Part shown: in pieces, positions 34,086 through 48,300 of the stretch
How positions within the stretch are numbered: the first letter of the stretch is position 1
Layout: each line of letters starts with the position of its first letter
Notes under the pieces: generated by a model
Databases searched by the model: none
What the model saw: the letters and a program-made list of their open reading frames with translations, nothing else
What the model was told of the DNA's origin: nothing
Made by a program: the position numbers and the translations under genes
Source of the DNA: Crambe crambe
Lineage: Eukaryota; Porifera; Demospongiae; Poecilosclerida; Crambeidae
Direction of reading: 5' to 3'
NCBI GenBank assembly: GCA_963924555.1
Contig: OZ004596.1
Span: 4,350,139 to 4,414,138, forward strand
Length of the DNA: 64,000 bases

Positions 34086-35076
34086 GAGAAGAAGAAGAAT
34101 ATAGCGATTTACCTGCTTGCCGTATTTCTGAAACGGTAAGCTCCCCGGTCCTGAAACTTGGTCTGCACATTGTAGTAGGCTCTAGTAGGCTGGATAATCA
34201 TTCACAGTAGCTTTTGTTAGGTCTAAGTGGGAGAACTAGAATTTCACTTTAGTATTAGTCTATAGGCGGCGCGCGCGGCCGTCCGAGTCATCCCTACATA
34301 GAGAGTGCTACCGCACTCTCTGATAATAATAATAGAGAAGAAGAAGAATATAGCGATTTACCTGCTTGCCGTATTTCTGAAACGGTAAGCTCCCTGGTCC
34401 TGAAACTTGGTCTGCACATTGTAGTAGGCTCTAGTAGGCTGGATAATCATTCACAGTAGCTTTTGTTAGGTCTAAGTGGGGGAACTGGAATTTCACTTTT
34501 GTATTAGTCTATAGGCGGCGCGCGCGGCCGTCCGAGTCATCCCTACATAGAGAGTGCTACCGCACTCTCTGATAATAATAATAATAGAGAAGAAGAAGAA
34601 TCCAGCGATTTACCTGCTTGCCGTATTTCTGAAACGGTAAGCTCCCTGGTCCTGAAACTTGGTCTGCACATTGTAGTAGGCTCTAGTAGGCTGGATAATC
34701 ATTCACAGTAGCTTTTGTTAGGTCTAAGTGGGGGAACTAGAATTTCACTTTAGTATTAGTCTATAGGCGGCGCGCGCGGCCGTCCGAGTCATCCCTACAT
34801 AGAGAGTGCTACCGCACTCTCTGATAATAATAATAATAATAGAGAAGAAGAATAATATAGCGATTTACCTGCTTGCCGTATTTCTGAAACGGTAAGCTCC
34901 CTGGTCCTGAAACTTGGTCTGCACATTGTAGTAGGCTCTAGTAGGCTGGATAATCATTCACAGTAGCTTTTGTTAGGTCTAAGTGGGGAAACTGGAATTT
35001 CACTTTTGAATTAGTCTATAGGCGGCGCGCGCGGCCGTCCGAGTCATCCCTACATAGAGTGCTACCGCACTCTCTG
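34081..35076. repeat. Tandem repeat of about 250 bp, four units
   Basis: The anchor CCTGCTTGCCGTATTTCTGA recurs near 34112, 34363, 34615 and 34870. Each unit begins with TAATAATAGAGAAGAAG and ends with CATAGAGAGTGCTACCGCAC followed by TCTCTGAT. The CG-rich core GGCGGCGCGCGCGGCCGTCC is strongly conserved. These are the end segment of the hairpin composite amplified in tandem. Right border of the 11.2-kb insertion. Confidence 0.8.
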
Positions 35077-35618
35077 ATTATTCAACATTTCATCATGCTG
35101 TGCAGCTACACAGGAAATATTGTGGTTTCTAGCTTATGTGTGATGTAACTTTAATCAGTCCTATTTATAGAAGAATGGCATGAAAAAGTCGCTAAAAATA
35201 TAATCCCAGCAACTGAGCACTAACTGATGCACTTTGCTTGTAGGAGATGATATCACAGCAATAGCTAAACTGGGTGAGAAAGTCGATACCTTGCCTTTCA
35301 TAACTCTGATTGCTTACAGCCCTTGGGCTCAGCCATTCAGATACTGAACCTCTGAATAGAGGACACTTGGAGGAAAAAGACCTTCGTCCTTATCTCGGAG
35401 GTTGTCCTTATCTTAGAGGTTTCACTGTATATCAGATTGCTCTGGCTCAATATCAACTTGTAAGTTTGACTCAGTCAAGGATGGCCAAAGAATAATTATC
35501 AAATATTAGACTCACTAAAAGATAGAAGTCTTCAACAAGACCAAGTAAGTGTGTGTAACTACGTAGGTGACTCCTAATATGTAACTGGAATCTAGTGTTA
35601 CTAGCAACTTGATTTCAG
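35077..35618. other. Duplicated intergenic DNA
   Basis: Near-identical to 55237-55778. It contains a scattered repeat with TGAACCTCTGAATAGAGGAC (near 35345) ending in GTTTCACTGTATATCAG, and a 61-codon plus-strand open frame within that repeat which I do not regard as a gene. Confidence 0.55.
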
Positions 35619-36088
35619 TTAATTGGCAGGAAGGAGAGTACAGGGGAGATCTTTGGGTTGAAGTGTTGTCCTTTGTACTTCTACTAACTTGAAGTCCTCA
35701 GGAAGACAGATCCTGTAAGTTTGAACGAACCTTGCCAGAGCAATTTTGGCTTCCATCTAATAATTAAAATCATTTTGTAATTAACAGGAGAACAACACCA
35801 ATGGAGTAGCCAGCTATGCTTATGTAATATTGTACATTACCATTGCAAAATGTCGTCCAATACAAGATCGATGACCCAATCCAAATGGAAAGAACACAAA
35901 TAAATTGGGTCTATATTATTCAGTACACAATTCATCATTTATCTCTGACTCGGTGAGGAGTATATAGCTATTGTTAGGCTTATCCAACTCACTTCTTATT
36001 TTCTGGGTCAAAGTGACTGGGGTGGAAAGTATCAGGATCGCTGAAATGCTTTGGCATCCAACACATGGTACCTGTTATCGACTGAAAA
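35619..36088 (-). pseudogene. Truncated P450: last three exons only
   Basis: Encodes the C-terminal exon (near 35760-35619, MEAKIALARFVQTYRI type), the haem-loop exon (near 35910-35838, FPFGLGHRSCIGRHFA intact) and the preceding exon (near 36080-35989) with TMCWMPKHFSDPDTF and HPSHFDPENKK, where the usual Arg of PSRF is His. Upstream exons are absent: similarity to P450 C (56242) stops near 36090 and receptor-B flank begins by 36114. It is the remainder of a P450 C-type gene at the duplication junction. Confidence 0.8.
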
Positions 36089-36139
36089 TACAAATTTATT
36101 CCCCAAGAGAATAACTCCCTGTTTCCACTTATATTGCTG

Positions 36140-36320
36140 TCCCTCTTTCTCACTGAAGACAACTGAGCAAGAACTGTCTCTGAAATGAAAGCATCAGAGG
36201 AGAGCCATTGAGACTTCAATCAAGTCAGGAACAGCAGCTTCTTGAGTGCCATGGAGTTCTGCTCTGTATGTGACAGCAAGAAGGGAAATGTTGGAAGCCT
36301 TCTGATACGATCCAGCTATA
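36140..36320 (-). pseudogene. Relic of the receptor juxtamembrane exon
   Basis: Degraded counterpart of 305-535, recognisable by GTGCCATGGAGTTCTGCTCT and GAAAGCATCAGAGGAGAGCC, with internal deletions. Not expected to be coding. Confidence 0.55.
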
Positions 36321-36626
36321 TAGCTAGCTACACTTGACTGCAGAAGAATTATCACATTTCTAATATATATCTGCTAATGTTTCGTTGTCTTAATGGAGGA
36401 GAATATGACCGCTTTGAAAAATGACTTTCTGCAGTGCAATACAGTACTAAGGAGTGACTACATAGATCCTCAAAGCTTTAAAGTACACCACTATAATTAT
36501 AATCATAATCATTATAAGAATAACTACTAACTACACAAGTATAAGGTCGACATTTATAACTATAATATATAACTGCATATATATAGCTGTATTGTCATAG
36601 TAGTATGTTCCACCACTTCTTCATAC

Positions 36627-39020
36627 TTATGTCTGTGTCTCTTCTGCTTTTGGATTTTCATACACAAAGGGACCCTTGTCAGTAACAGGAATAGAGGTGG
36701 GGGGGGTTGTGAATTCATGATTACCACCAGAGGCATATGGAAGGGAGGACTGTGCAGCTGGTCCTGATGGGCTCTTTGGTGGGATTTCATGGATTTTATT
36801 AAGGTCCTCGTGTGAGTAAATATTCAGCTGATGCAATTCAGTCCTATGAAATTAATATGCACACACACACAGCATCACACATGATAGCTAGTTATTAACT
36901 GTATAGTATACAACTTACTCGGCATTTGACGTCTTGAGAGAATGAGTTTTATAACGTAATAATATGATGACAACGATGGCAATCGCTATGGCAATAGCTA
37001 TGGCAGCAATGACTCCAATGGTGATCCCAGCCGTTATACCAGTCAATGATCCACTTGTTGCTGTCTCATAGGCCTTGCACTCTTTCTCACTCAAGGATCT
37101 TATGACAACTGAGCAAGAAGTGTCTATGGTGAGTTTTTGCAGCTGCACTGAAATGGAAGCATCAGAGGAGAGCCATTGAGTGATATCTTCAATCAAGTCA
37201 GGGACAGTAGCTTCTAGAGTGCCATGGAGTTCTGCTCTGTACGTGACAGCACCAGGAGAAGAAGGGAAACATTGGAAGCCTCCATTTCTGATACGGTCCA
37301 TCGAGAAGTCACACTCACAAAGTTGCATGACATTTCTTGTTATAGCATCAACTATGTCTCGATTCTTACTTTCAGGATTTTCTGCCTGTTATGTAGCATG
37401 ATATTATAGCCACTGCTCATAAAAAACTATAATTCTTAAATTTACCTCCCAGCTTTTACAATCCGTTATTCCAATCAACCTCAATTGAATTAGTGAAGCT
37501 ATACATGATACATAGACCATACAATAATTCTTCTTCTACTATGCAAGGCTTGTTAAACTTGCTAGCTGTATATAACTAAGAGTCCTTACTTTCCACTGAG
37601 ACTGTGTGTGAAGCCATGACTGTCACTGGAGGAATGCTAGAAATGCCAATGGGATTGACAGTTACTAAACAAGCGTAGTTTCCATCATCTAAGTTTTCAT
37701 CCAGGGAGGTAAACATCAGACGACTCTGATAGAGAAGTGGCTCCACCTCTATTGCTTCCTCGTCTACACTAACTCGACTGCTAGGGGTGAGGGCAGTGCC
37801 TGACTTACTCCACTGGGGGGAAACACTGACTCTATAGCCCCTGAACATTGAGAGCTGAACGCGACAGGTCAGGTTGAGTTGGAGACCAGAGAAGTAGTTT
37901 GAATCAATAGGAGAACCAGTGATGGTGATAGAGGGTGGAGCGATAGTGGTAACACTCAGTTTGGATCTTACAACTGGAGCAGAGTCTTAATAACAAGAAA
38001 ACATCATAATTGTGCTTGCTTGCTTATTATTATGAACCAACCTGGTCCACTGCTGAGACCATTAGAAGTCAGAGTACTAACACTAACTATGTAGTCCACA
38101 TCAGGATCAATATCATTAAATATGGTACTGTTCTGACCCCCCAGTACTGTCCTGGTGAGTGCCTCAGTCTGCGAACCACTTGGTATCAATGTCACTGTAT
38201 AATTGATGAACCCCTTAGCCTCAACCAGGGTCAAAGGTTCCCAGGTAACAATTAAAGCCCTGAAGTCATTCTCTGACCTTGTTACTGCAACATTTCCAGG
38301 AGCAACAGCAGGTACTATCAGGATGAAAAACCAATATGAACAGAGCTAATAATAGGGTAGAATTTCTCTAGCTAGTTATAATGGCCAAAGGTTGATCTGG
38401 GCTAGCAAAAGGAAGTGATTAGTACAGTGCAGTGACCTTCACAGACAGGTCCATTGTAGAGCATAACAGGAATGGACAGAATGATATTATTAATTAGCTA
38501 GCTACATATGGATACAATCACTCACTATGATATCCTGAAGTTTGTAACTATGTGTATTTAGCTAGCAAACAGATATTGAAAAAATAGAGGCGATTCCTTT
38601 TTCCCCCTTCATTTCTCCCCACCAAAACTGTACTTACATACCTCCTTCAGCAGTAAAACACACTATATTGGTAACAAGGCCACATCCAGCTGAGTTACGA
38701 GGCCTCACTGATACATTGTATGGAATACCCATTGCTGCAACATTAAAAAGATCACAAGAGTACATTTTTAATTGTATAGTACACTCACCAACCCCTGAGT
38801 CTACAACAGCCATCAGAGATGCAGCGGGAACATCCTCATAGAAAGGTGAAGTGAGAGGTATTGTGATGACTTGTTTGACAGCAGGCTCAGGCTGGACATA
38901 CTGTGTGACCTCCACTATGTAACCAACAACATTATCAGCATTGAGGGAAGGAGGTGTCCAGTTGAAGGAGAGAACACTGCTCCCAGAGGAAGAACACTTC
39001 AACCCTTTCACCTGGCTGGG
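36627..39020 (-). CDS. Receptor B membrane-proximal domains, transmembrane helix and tail
   Basis: FN3 (39020-38640), FN3 (38312-38040), Ig-like (37990-37590). The juxtamembrane exon has [29 protein letters not shown] and [10 protein letters not shown], then helix [20 protein letters not shown] and LLRYKTHS. The tail has [10 protein letters not shown], a Pro-rich PPKSPSGP run and VYENPKAEE. Confidence 0.75.
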
Positions 39021-42000
39021 TTCTGCAGGAATGCATAAGAAAATAATATGTTAATTAATGGCAACAGCAGGTCTAACCATCAGAGGACAGGGTAAAAGTG
39101 GTGGAGTTGCAGTAGTCCACTATATCAGCCCCGGGGATGTCCAGACAGATCCTGAGATGGAAATTTCCCATGTTATTTTGATCAGTAAGGTTCTGTACAC
39201 GCAAAGATCCTCCATTAATAACATAGCCACCATCAGAGGATGTTATTTGTTGACCAGCAATGTTAACCCAGGTGTAGCTGAGAGTGTGGTTAGTAGCAGT
39301 GTTGGGGAGAAGGGTGACACTGCCCATCAAGGTGGCTGCTTCATCCAGCATGCACACACCACTTTGCAGTGAGTCAATTATCACCAGGTCAGGATAGGGT
39401 TGCACAGTCAGTGTGTAGCTTTCATCAGCCATGTTACTCATGATGAAGGGAGTGCTTTGTGCTGGAGTGACACTAACAGTGTACACATAGTTTCCTCCAT
39501 CTGCACTCTCGCTCCTCAGAGGGTCAAAGGTGAGTGTAGTGTTATATATTGGTGCGTCGGTGGTTTGAGTCACAGTGGTGAATGGTGATAGGTCCTGTCT
39601 TCTCCATAATCCTGTAACAGTCACATCAGTATCCACTGATGGATGGAGTCGAGCTGTCCCCTGGAGGGACACCACTGTCCCATTAATGGGACGTGACCCT
39701 CTCAAGATGTTTAAAGTAGGTGGAGGGACTGAATGGAAAAATATATATCATAAGATTATTTTTAAGAGCAGGTGAACATCCTAGTTACTTACTTTGCACT
39801 ATGAAATTAACAGATTCCATGCTCCACACTGGAGAGATCCCAGGGACATTGATAGTGGCAGTGCAGTTGTACTGGTCTCCGTGGGAGGTTTGTAAGTTAT
39901 TGAATCTTAGGGTGCGGTTAAATGCCACCCCACTGTTGGTAGTGTCCATAGTGTTGAGGGGGTTACTATTACTGGAGAACCACTCCAGAACGGGGTCCAC
40001 TGCTATGTACTCAATGACTGAGGCAGTGCAGATGAGGGAGAGAGACTGACCAGCAATGGTCACTGGTACAGGAGACAATGTGATGACCGGAGGTGGCAGG
40101 GCTAGAGAAGGCAAGCAATAATTTTGGAAATCCAAACATTAATTTTTAATAAGTACCTCGAATAGTGGGGATGTACTGATTAGAAGGTGGATTAGCGACC
40201 CTCATTACAAATTGAGTTTCAGAGGATGGCAAGAATGATGATAAACATTGGTATGTAGTTCTGTCATCAGAAGGCAGCAAGAAACTGAACTGAGCAACTC
40301 CCCTGAATGTGGAGTCATTCAGTCGTGAGACTGTGGTGTTCATCCTCATGGAGTCTGTGATATTAGCAAAGCTCAACAGGATGTTAATGTCAGTATCCAC
40401 CAGTGATCTGTCCACAGATACTGTGCAGGTGAGAGTCAAGGTAGTTCCCACATAGAGAGGGTCCCCTCGACTTGGGAGGAGGGTGACATCATAAGGTGAA
40501 GCTGGGGTAACTGTGTGGAAGGGATGGTCACATGACACACACTAGAGGTAGAGTTTTCACTTACTCATGACTCTGACACTGATGGTGCTGGATATTGAAT
40601 GGTCAGTGGCTATTTCACCAGGAATGGTCATGTTGGAAGAGCATATGTAATTTCCTCCCTGGGAGGTCCTTAAGCGAGAGAAGGTGAGTTGACTGGTAAG
40701 GAAGGTGGCCGTGGTGCTGGTAGCTCCCACGATGGTGAAGTTTGGGTTTGAGGAGATGATTCTATTATTGGGGTCCAACCACATCACCTCCAGCAGGGTG
40801 GAGTTGGATAAGGTGGCCGCACGACTGACATTGCACTCCAAAGTATGACTGTTACCAGCAATGGGCACACCCGCGTCCACCTCTACAGGAGAGACACTGA
40901 CCCAGTGAGAAGGAAAGCCTGCATACAATGGGATATTACAGTAAGTAATCCACATTCTTTAGAAAAGGTGGTATCATTATACCTAACACCACTATGCTGC
41001 GTGTGAGGGAGACAGTGGTCCCTGTAGTGAATGGGAGCGAAGTAATATCCAGTCTGATCATGTAGTCTCCACTATCTCCTCTGTTCACATCCAGTAGATT
41101 CACAGTGAGTTTGGTTTCATACACCTTCATGGGGCTCTCCTGAACCTGATCAGGACCACTAATGCTAACACGTGAATCGGTTGTGAGGTCTGAGAATGGA
41201 TTGGTCTTTGTCCACATCCCTTCTACAGTAAGGGGTGTGTCCACAGCAGGGTTGAATTCTGCTCTCCCAGTGAGGGTGAGGAGGAGGCCAGTGTGGAATT
41301 CCTCGTCCACAGGTGACCCAGTGATGGTCAGGGAAGGCATAGGAACTAAAGAAGAAAGCGAGTACACATTCAATAGCTATAAATTCTATTTAACTATAAT
41401 GGGGCTGTTCTCACATACTTTGAACTGTGATGTTGTGTGAGGCTTGTCCACTGATAATGACACTAGCCTCAGGTATATTCATACTGACCATGCAGGAGTA
41501 CTGGCCTCTATGACTGGTGTGAAGGGGGGAAAAGGAGAGGGACAAGTTGTTGGAAGACCTAGACACTGTCACATCCACTAGAGTCTCATTCCCAATGATA
41601 CTTCCATTAGGTGCTGTCCATTGAATCAGGAGTGGGGCCCTGAGATCTTGTCCCACAGTCACAATACAGGTGAGGATTTGGTTCACTCCAGCAGTGGATT
41701 CACCAACAGACTCAATCCTAACCACAGGGGCTGAGAATATGTACAGAACAGACCAAGATTCACTATTAGTGACAGTATGCACTGAACCAGTACTACTTAC
41801 TCATAACATCAATGTCAGTTCTTCGCTCTTCAGGATCACTAGGATGCAATAAGTTTCGTGCATCACTGAGTGTGACTCTACATATGAAGTTGGTGTCAGT
41901 GGTGCTGAGGGGGGAGAGGGTGAGAGTGGAAAAGGAGATGATAGAGGGGGAAGTAGGAGTGATGATGGTACGACCCCCAGACACTATTTCTGTGCCCTCT

Positions 42001-45000
42001 CTGTCAAGCCAAGTGTAGGAGTAACGGATAACTGCAGGATTGTCCACACCAGCACCCAACATGGCGGAACAAGTAAGGGTCACGTTATCCACACCTCCAG
42101 CAAAGAGAGGACCAGATAGCACAGGAGTGAGCACAGTTGGAGTTGAGACTGCAAGATGAACATATTATAAATAGTTCACTCCTGCACTAGCAGTAACAGT
42201 TGCTATTAAACATACTTTTTATTGTGAAACTACTGTTTCTTGTGACTTGCACAGGATCATTGAGAGCTGGGGATGCGATACTCCCTATGCATCTGTATTG
42301 TTGCTGTAAAGATGTCCTCAGTGGATTAAATCGCAAAACGGCAGTAGAGACATTATCACTCCTTGAAACAGTTATCGGTAAGGGCATATTATTTGAGTCC
42401 AGCCATGTAGCAGTAGGCATGGTAGTCAGGCCAGAGATGACTTCAGATACAGTGCAGGTCAGGTTGAACTCTGACCCTGCTACTGGTCTCCCTGATCGGC
42501 TGATGGTGACAGAGATAGTATTTTCAGGAACTACATAACAATGAGTAATCAATAAGTTCTAGATATCACTCACTCATAAGTAAGAATACACTAACATCAT
42601 CACTTACCTATCACAGTTAGTGGTAGTGTCTGATTGAAAATAGTTTGATTTCTTGTGACAATGCATATGAACTCTGACCCATGGAGGTCATCCCTTACTG
42701 GGTCCACTACTAGCATCAGCTGTTGTACTGATGTTTGAAAGATCAGCACCTCTCCCTCCCTGGACACCCATTCTATTCTGTCAGTGATACCAGAGATACT
42801 GGAACAGTTGACCACCACACGACTGCCCACAACAAAGGGATCATTAGATATGTCAATACCTGGACAACATCATTATAAAAATATTAATCACTACACACAC
42901 AAACAAAATCATACCACTGAAAGTCCAAGTTCTGCTGTTGCTATTGCCAGCTGCATCCCTGATAGTACATATAAAAAGCCCCACAAAGTTGGAGGAATCT
43001 GAAGTAGTGAGGGAGTGATTGTACGTAGATAATATCGTATTAGTGATGGTCTGAGTCTGAGAGAAGGTTGAACTATTTCCAGTGATGAGTGACCCATCCT
43101 TCATCCAAGTGACTGAGTCCACAGGTCCACCACTAGATATACACGTCAAGGTCCCTGAAGCACTGTCATGATCAACGTCAGTAATGGCAGGAACACCTGA
43201 AAAAATAAATAGAAGTGGAGAAGTCATATCACATGATAAATCTGTTATACTGTACCTGAATCTAATCCAATATACAGAGTTCTCTCCATGCCACTCCCAT
43301 CAGGCACTTGACAGGTTAACAGTCCAGTGGGCCCCACAGCACTAGTCCTACGATTGAGGAGGACTCCACTGGGACCTCTACTTCTAACAAATCTCTCCGC
43401 GCCTGCACTAGCATAGATACCGATCACTGGACTAGTCTGCCCAGGAAGGAACCACTCTCCTGCTGAACCACCATCTGCTCCTCTACAGCAGGTGATGAGG
43501 TCAGTGAGACAGTACAGAGCATCATAGCCTTCTCCTATATCAGTCAGGGACACCACACTGTTATTGGGGTACAACACACCTCTCAGGAAGAAACCAACAG
43601 CTGAAGAATATTACAGTAGTACACACTTAGTAAGCAATTTAGCTATACCAACAAGACAAACCTTGTGGTGCTGCAGTGACTCCTGTTATGACAGCTGGTG
43701 GTCCAAATAATGGGTTGATATCATCATGGTGGCGAGCAATGGCTTCAAATGTGTAGTTTGTCCTTGGAATGAGGCCATTAGCAGTGAACGTTCTAGTACT
43801 GTGATTTCTTTCCATTCCTCTAATCACATTATCAGAGGTGGTCCTGTAGACTATTTGGTATCCAGTGATACCATCCACATTCCTGTGCATACATGGGGTT
43901 TCCTCCCATGAGAGGGAGATGCTAGTGGGAGAGGTGGAGGAGACCATCAGATCATCCAGAGGAGTAGAGGGAGCTGCACGTACATACGTATGTAACACTT
44001 GTGCACTAGCTGTATATCATGATGGATGCATCCTACGTACCTGCTATTGCAGTCCTTGTAGTGGTGATGGTAGGTGAACTACTCCCTGCTCCATTCATGG
44101 CTGTGATGGAAATGGTGAAGTCACTATTCTCCTCCAGTCTTGTCAGAAAGTACTCTCTGGACGAACCAGCTGCTGATACTACAATGGTTGGCATTGTTGT
44201 TCCACAGCCTCTGATAGTGAATGAATATGAGATTTGGTAAGAGTCCACCACATCCATTGAAGGCTGGCTCCATGTCAAGGTGATGGAAGTGGACTGGGGA
44301 GAAGTGCTCAGTATAGTAGGAGAAGAGGGAGGACCTAAAAAGAAAAACAAAGAAAATAAATATCCAGCCTGGAGGCTACAATTATAGAGGTATGGAATTT
44401 CACGATAGCTTACCATAGCAAGTGGTTCCATTTCCAGTGTAACCTTGGTTACACATACAGGTGAAGCTCCCAGGAATGTTGGTACATGTAGCATTAGAGT
44501 CACAGTTATTAGTGGTAGCACTTACACACTCATCAATATCTGACATGACATCCATGCAAATGAATACCTATAGTCTGTTTAATTATACATACCTTCACAA
44601 GTGATGCCATTTCCAGTGTAACCTTGGTTACACATACAGGTGAAGCTCCCAGGAGTGTTGGTACAGATAGCATCAGAGTCACAGTTGGCGGCATTAGCAC
44701 ACTCATCAATATCTGTATAATATTTATGTAACGATAGGAATATAACAGATCTCTCTAATAGGAAAAGGTGAATTTAAAAATAAAAAAAATTTTATACCAG
44801 CAAATTATTCTAATAAAATTTATTCTAAATAAAAAAGGCAAGTAGGAATGGCTAATGTGTATTGTTCAAAAATTCAGCAACAAGAGAGTGAACTTCAGTC
44901 AAGTAACCTCTTACCCATCACCAACTATGAGCTAACTATTCCTACTTCACTCCCATGAAAGGCCAAGATGAGATATAAAAATAAGGCCTGGGTACGATGC

Positions 45001-45337
45001 TAGACATGTAGTAGCTAACCAATGGTTGTGCAAGTAAGAATCAATATTTACCTGTTGCACAAGTACTTCCAGTCCATCCTGCTCGGCAAGAGCATCTGTT
45101 AGGAGCAGTGCAAGTACCTCCATTTCGACAAGCAGATCTACACACAGCTGAAATGTGTATTATAAGCATTTAATCAGTACAATGCAATACATGAGCTTTT
45201 TAACCTGTTGCACAAGTACTCCCAGTCCATCCTGCTCGGCAAGAGCATCTGTTAGGAGCAGTGCAAGTACCTCCATTTGTGCAACCAGGACTACAGCGAG
45301 CTGAAGAATTATAATTTATAATGTTTTTTTTGTTGTT

Positions 45338-45373
<36 letters not shown>

Positions 45374-48300
45374 TGCATCTAAATGCTCTAAGAATCAATA
45401 CATACGTGTTGCACAAGTATTTCCAGTCCATCCTGTTAGGCAAGAGCATCTGTTAGGAGCAGTGCAAGTACCTCCATTTCGACAAGCAGAAGTACACACA
45501 GCTGAAATGTGTATTAGCATCTAATCAGTACAGTGCAATACATGAGCTTTTTACCTGTTGCACAAGTACTTCCAGTCCATCCTGTTCGGCAAGAGCATCT
45601 GTTGGGAGCAGTGCAAGTACCTCCATTTCGACAAGCAGAACTACACACAGCTGAAATGTATATATTCAGTATAATGCAATACATGATGAGCTTTTTACCT
45701 GTTGCACAAGTACTTCCAGTCCATCCTGTTCGGCAAGAGCATCTGTTAGGAGCAGTGCAAGTACCTCCATTTGCACAACCAGGACTACACACAGCTGAAG
45801 TATTATATATATTTTTTACATCTAAATGCTCTTAAGAATTGATCAGTACAGTGCAATACATACGTGTTGCACAAGTATTTCCACTCCATCCTGTTAGGCA
45901 AGAACATCTAGCAATGCAAGCTCCAGGAGCTCTGCAAGCAACACTGCAAGCTCCATTTACACAAGCAGGACTACAATGAGCTGAAATATTACAATAGTAT
46001 TTTATAGCATCCAAATGCTCAGTGCATTGCATACGTGTTGTGCAAGTACTTCCAGTCCATGCTGTTGGGCAAGAGCATCTATTAGGGGCAGTACAAGTAC
46101 CTCCATTTCGACAAGCAGAAGTACACACAGCTGAAACATATATATTACATTTAATCAGTACAGTGCAATACATGAGATTTACCTGTTGCACAAGTACTTC
46201 CAGTCCATCCTGATTGGCAAGAGCATCTGTTAGGAGCAGTGCAAGTACCTCCATTTGCACAACCAGGACTACACACAGCTGAAGTATTATAATTTTTTTT
46301 ACATCTAAATGCTCTAAGAATTGATCAGTACAGTGCAATACATACGTGTTGCACAAGTATTTCCAGTCCATCCTGTTAGGCAAGAGCATCTGTTAGGAGC
46401 AGTGCAAGTACCTCCATTTCGACAAGCAGAAGTACACACAGCTGAAATGTGTATTAGCATCTAATCAGTACAGTGCAATACATGAGCTTTTTACCTGTTG
46501 CACAAGTACTTCCAGTCCATCCTGTTCGGCAAGAGCATCTGTTGGGAGCAGTGCAAGTACCTCCATTTCGACAAGCAGAACTACACACAGCTGAAATGTA
46601 TATATTCAGTACAATGCAATACATGATGAGCTTTTTACCTGTTGCACAAGTACTTCCAGTCCATCCTGTTCGGCAAGAGCATCTGTTAGGAGCAGTGCAA
46701 GTACCTCCATTTGCACAACCAGGACTACACACAGCTGAAGTATTATATATATTTTTTACATCTAAATGCTCTAAGAATTGATCAGTACAGTGCAATACAT
46801 ACGTGTTGCACAAGTATTTCCACTCCATCCTGTTAGGCAAGAACATCTAGCAATGCAAGCTCCAGGAGCTCTGCAAGCAACACTGCAAGCTCCATTTACA
46901 CAAGCAGGACTACAATGAGCTGAAATATTACAATAGTATTTTATAGCATCCAAATGCTCAGTGCATTGCATACGTGTTGTGCAAGTACTTCCAGTCCATG
47001 CTGTTGGGCAAGAGCATCTGTTAGGGGCAGTACAAGTACCTCCATTTCGACAAGCAGAAGTACACACAGCTGAAACATATATATTACATTTAATCAGTAC
47101 AGTGCAATACATGAGATTTACCTGTTGCACAAGTACTTCCAGTCCATCCTGATTGGCAAGAGCATCTGTTAGGAGCAGTGCAAGTACCTCCATTTGCACA
47201 ACCAGGACTACACACAGCTGAAGTATTATAATTTTTTTTACATCTAAATGCTCTAAGAATTGATCAGTACAGTGCAATACATACGTGTTGCACAAGTATT
47301 TCCAGTCCATCCTGTTAGGCAAGAGCATCTGTTAGGAGCAGTGCAAGTACCTCCATTTCGACAAGCAGAAGTACACACAGCTGAAATGTGTATTAGCATC
47401 TAATCAGTACAGTGCAATACATGAGCTTTTTACCTGTTGCACAAGTACTTCCAGTCCATCCTGTTCGGCAAGAGCATCTGTTAGGAGCAGTGCAAGTACC
47501 TCCATTTCGACAAGCAGAACTACACACAGCTGAAATGTATATATTCAGTACAATGCAATACATGATGAGCTTTTTACCTGTTGCACAAGTACTTCCAGTC
47601 CATCCTGTTCGGCAAGAGCATCTGTTAGGAGCAGTGCAAGTACCTCCATTTGCACAACCAGGACTACACACAGCTGAAGTATTATAATTTTTTTTTACAT
47701 CTAAATGCTCTAAGAATTGATCAGTACAGTGCAATACATACGTGTTGCACAAGTATTTCCACTCCATCCTGTTAGGCAAGAACATCTAGCAATGCAAGCT
47801 CCAGGAGCTCTGCAAGCAACACTGCAAGCTCCATTTACACAAGCAGGACTACAATGAGCTGAAATATTACAATAGTATTTTATAGCATCCAAATGCTCAG
47901 TGCATTACATACGTGTTGTGCAAGTACTTCCAGTCCATGCTGTTGGGCAAGAGCATCTGTTAGGGGCAGTGCAAGTACCTCCATTTCGACAAGCAGAAGT
48001 ACACACAGCTGAAACATATATATTACATTTAATCAGTACAGTGTAATACATGAGATTTACCTGTTGCACAAGTACTTCCAGTCCATCCTGATTGGCAAGA
48101 GCATCTGTTAGGAGCGGTGCAAGTACCTCCATTTGCACAACCAGGTCTACACACAGCTGAAGTGTGTGTATAATAGTATATAACATCTATATTGATGCTC
48201 TAAGAATCAGTGTGTGCATTAACCTATTATACAAGTATTTCCAGTCCATCCTGTTCGGCAAGAGCATCTGTTGGGAGCAGTGCAGGTACCTCCATTTTGG

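Noticed and set aside
34081-35076. CRISPR-like or satellite interpretation of the 250-bp units
   Set aside because: Units are far longer than CRISPR repeats, have no spacers, and match the end of the hairpin composite element. The genome is animal.
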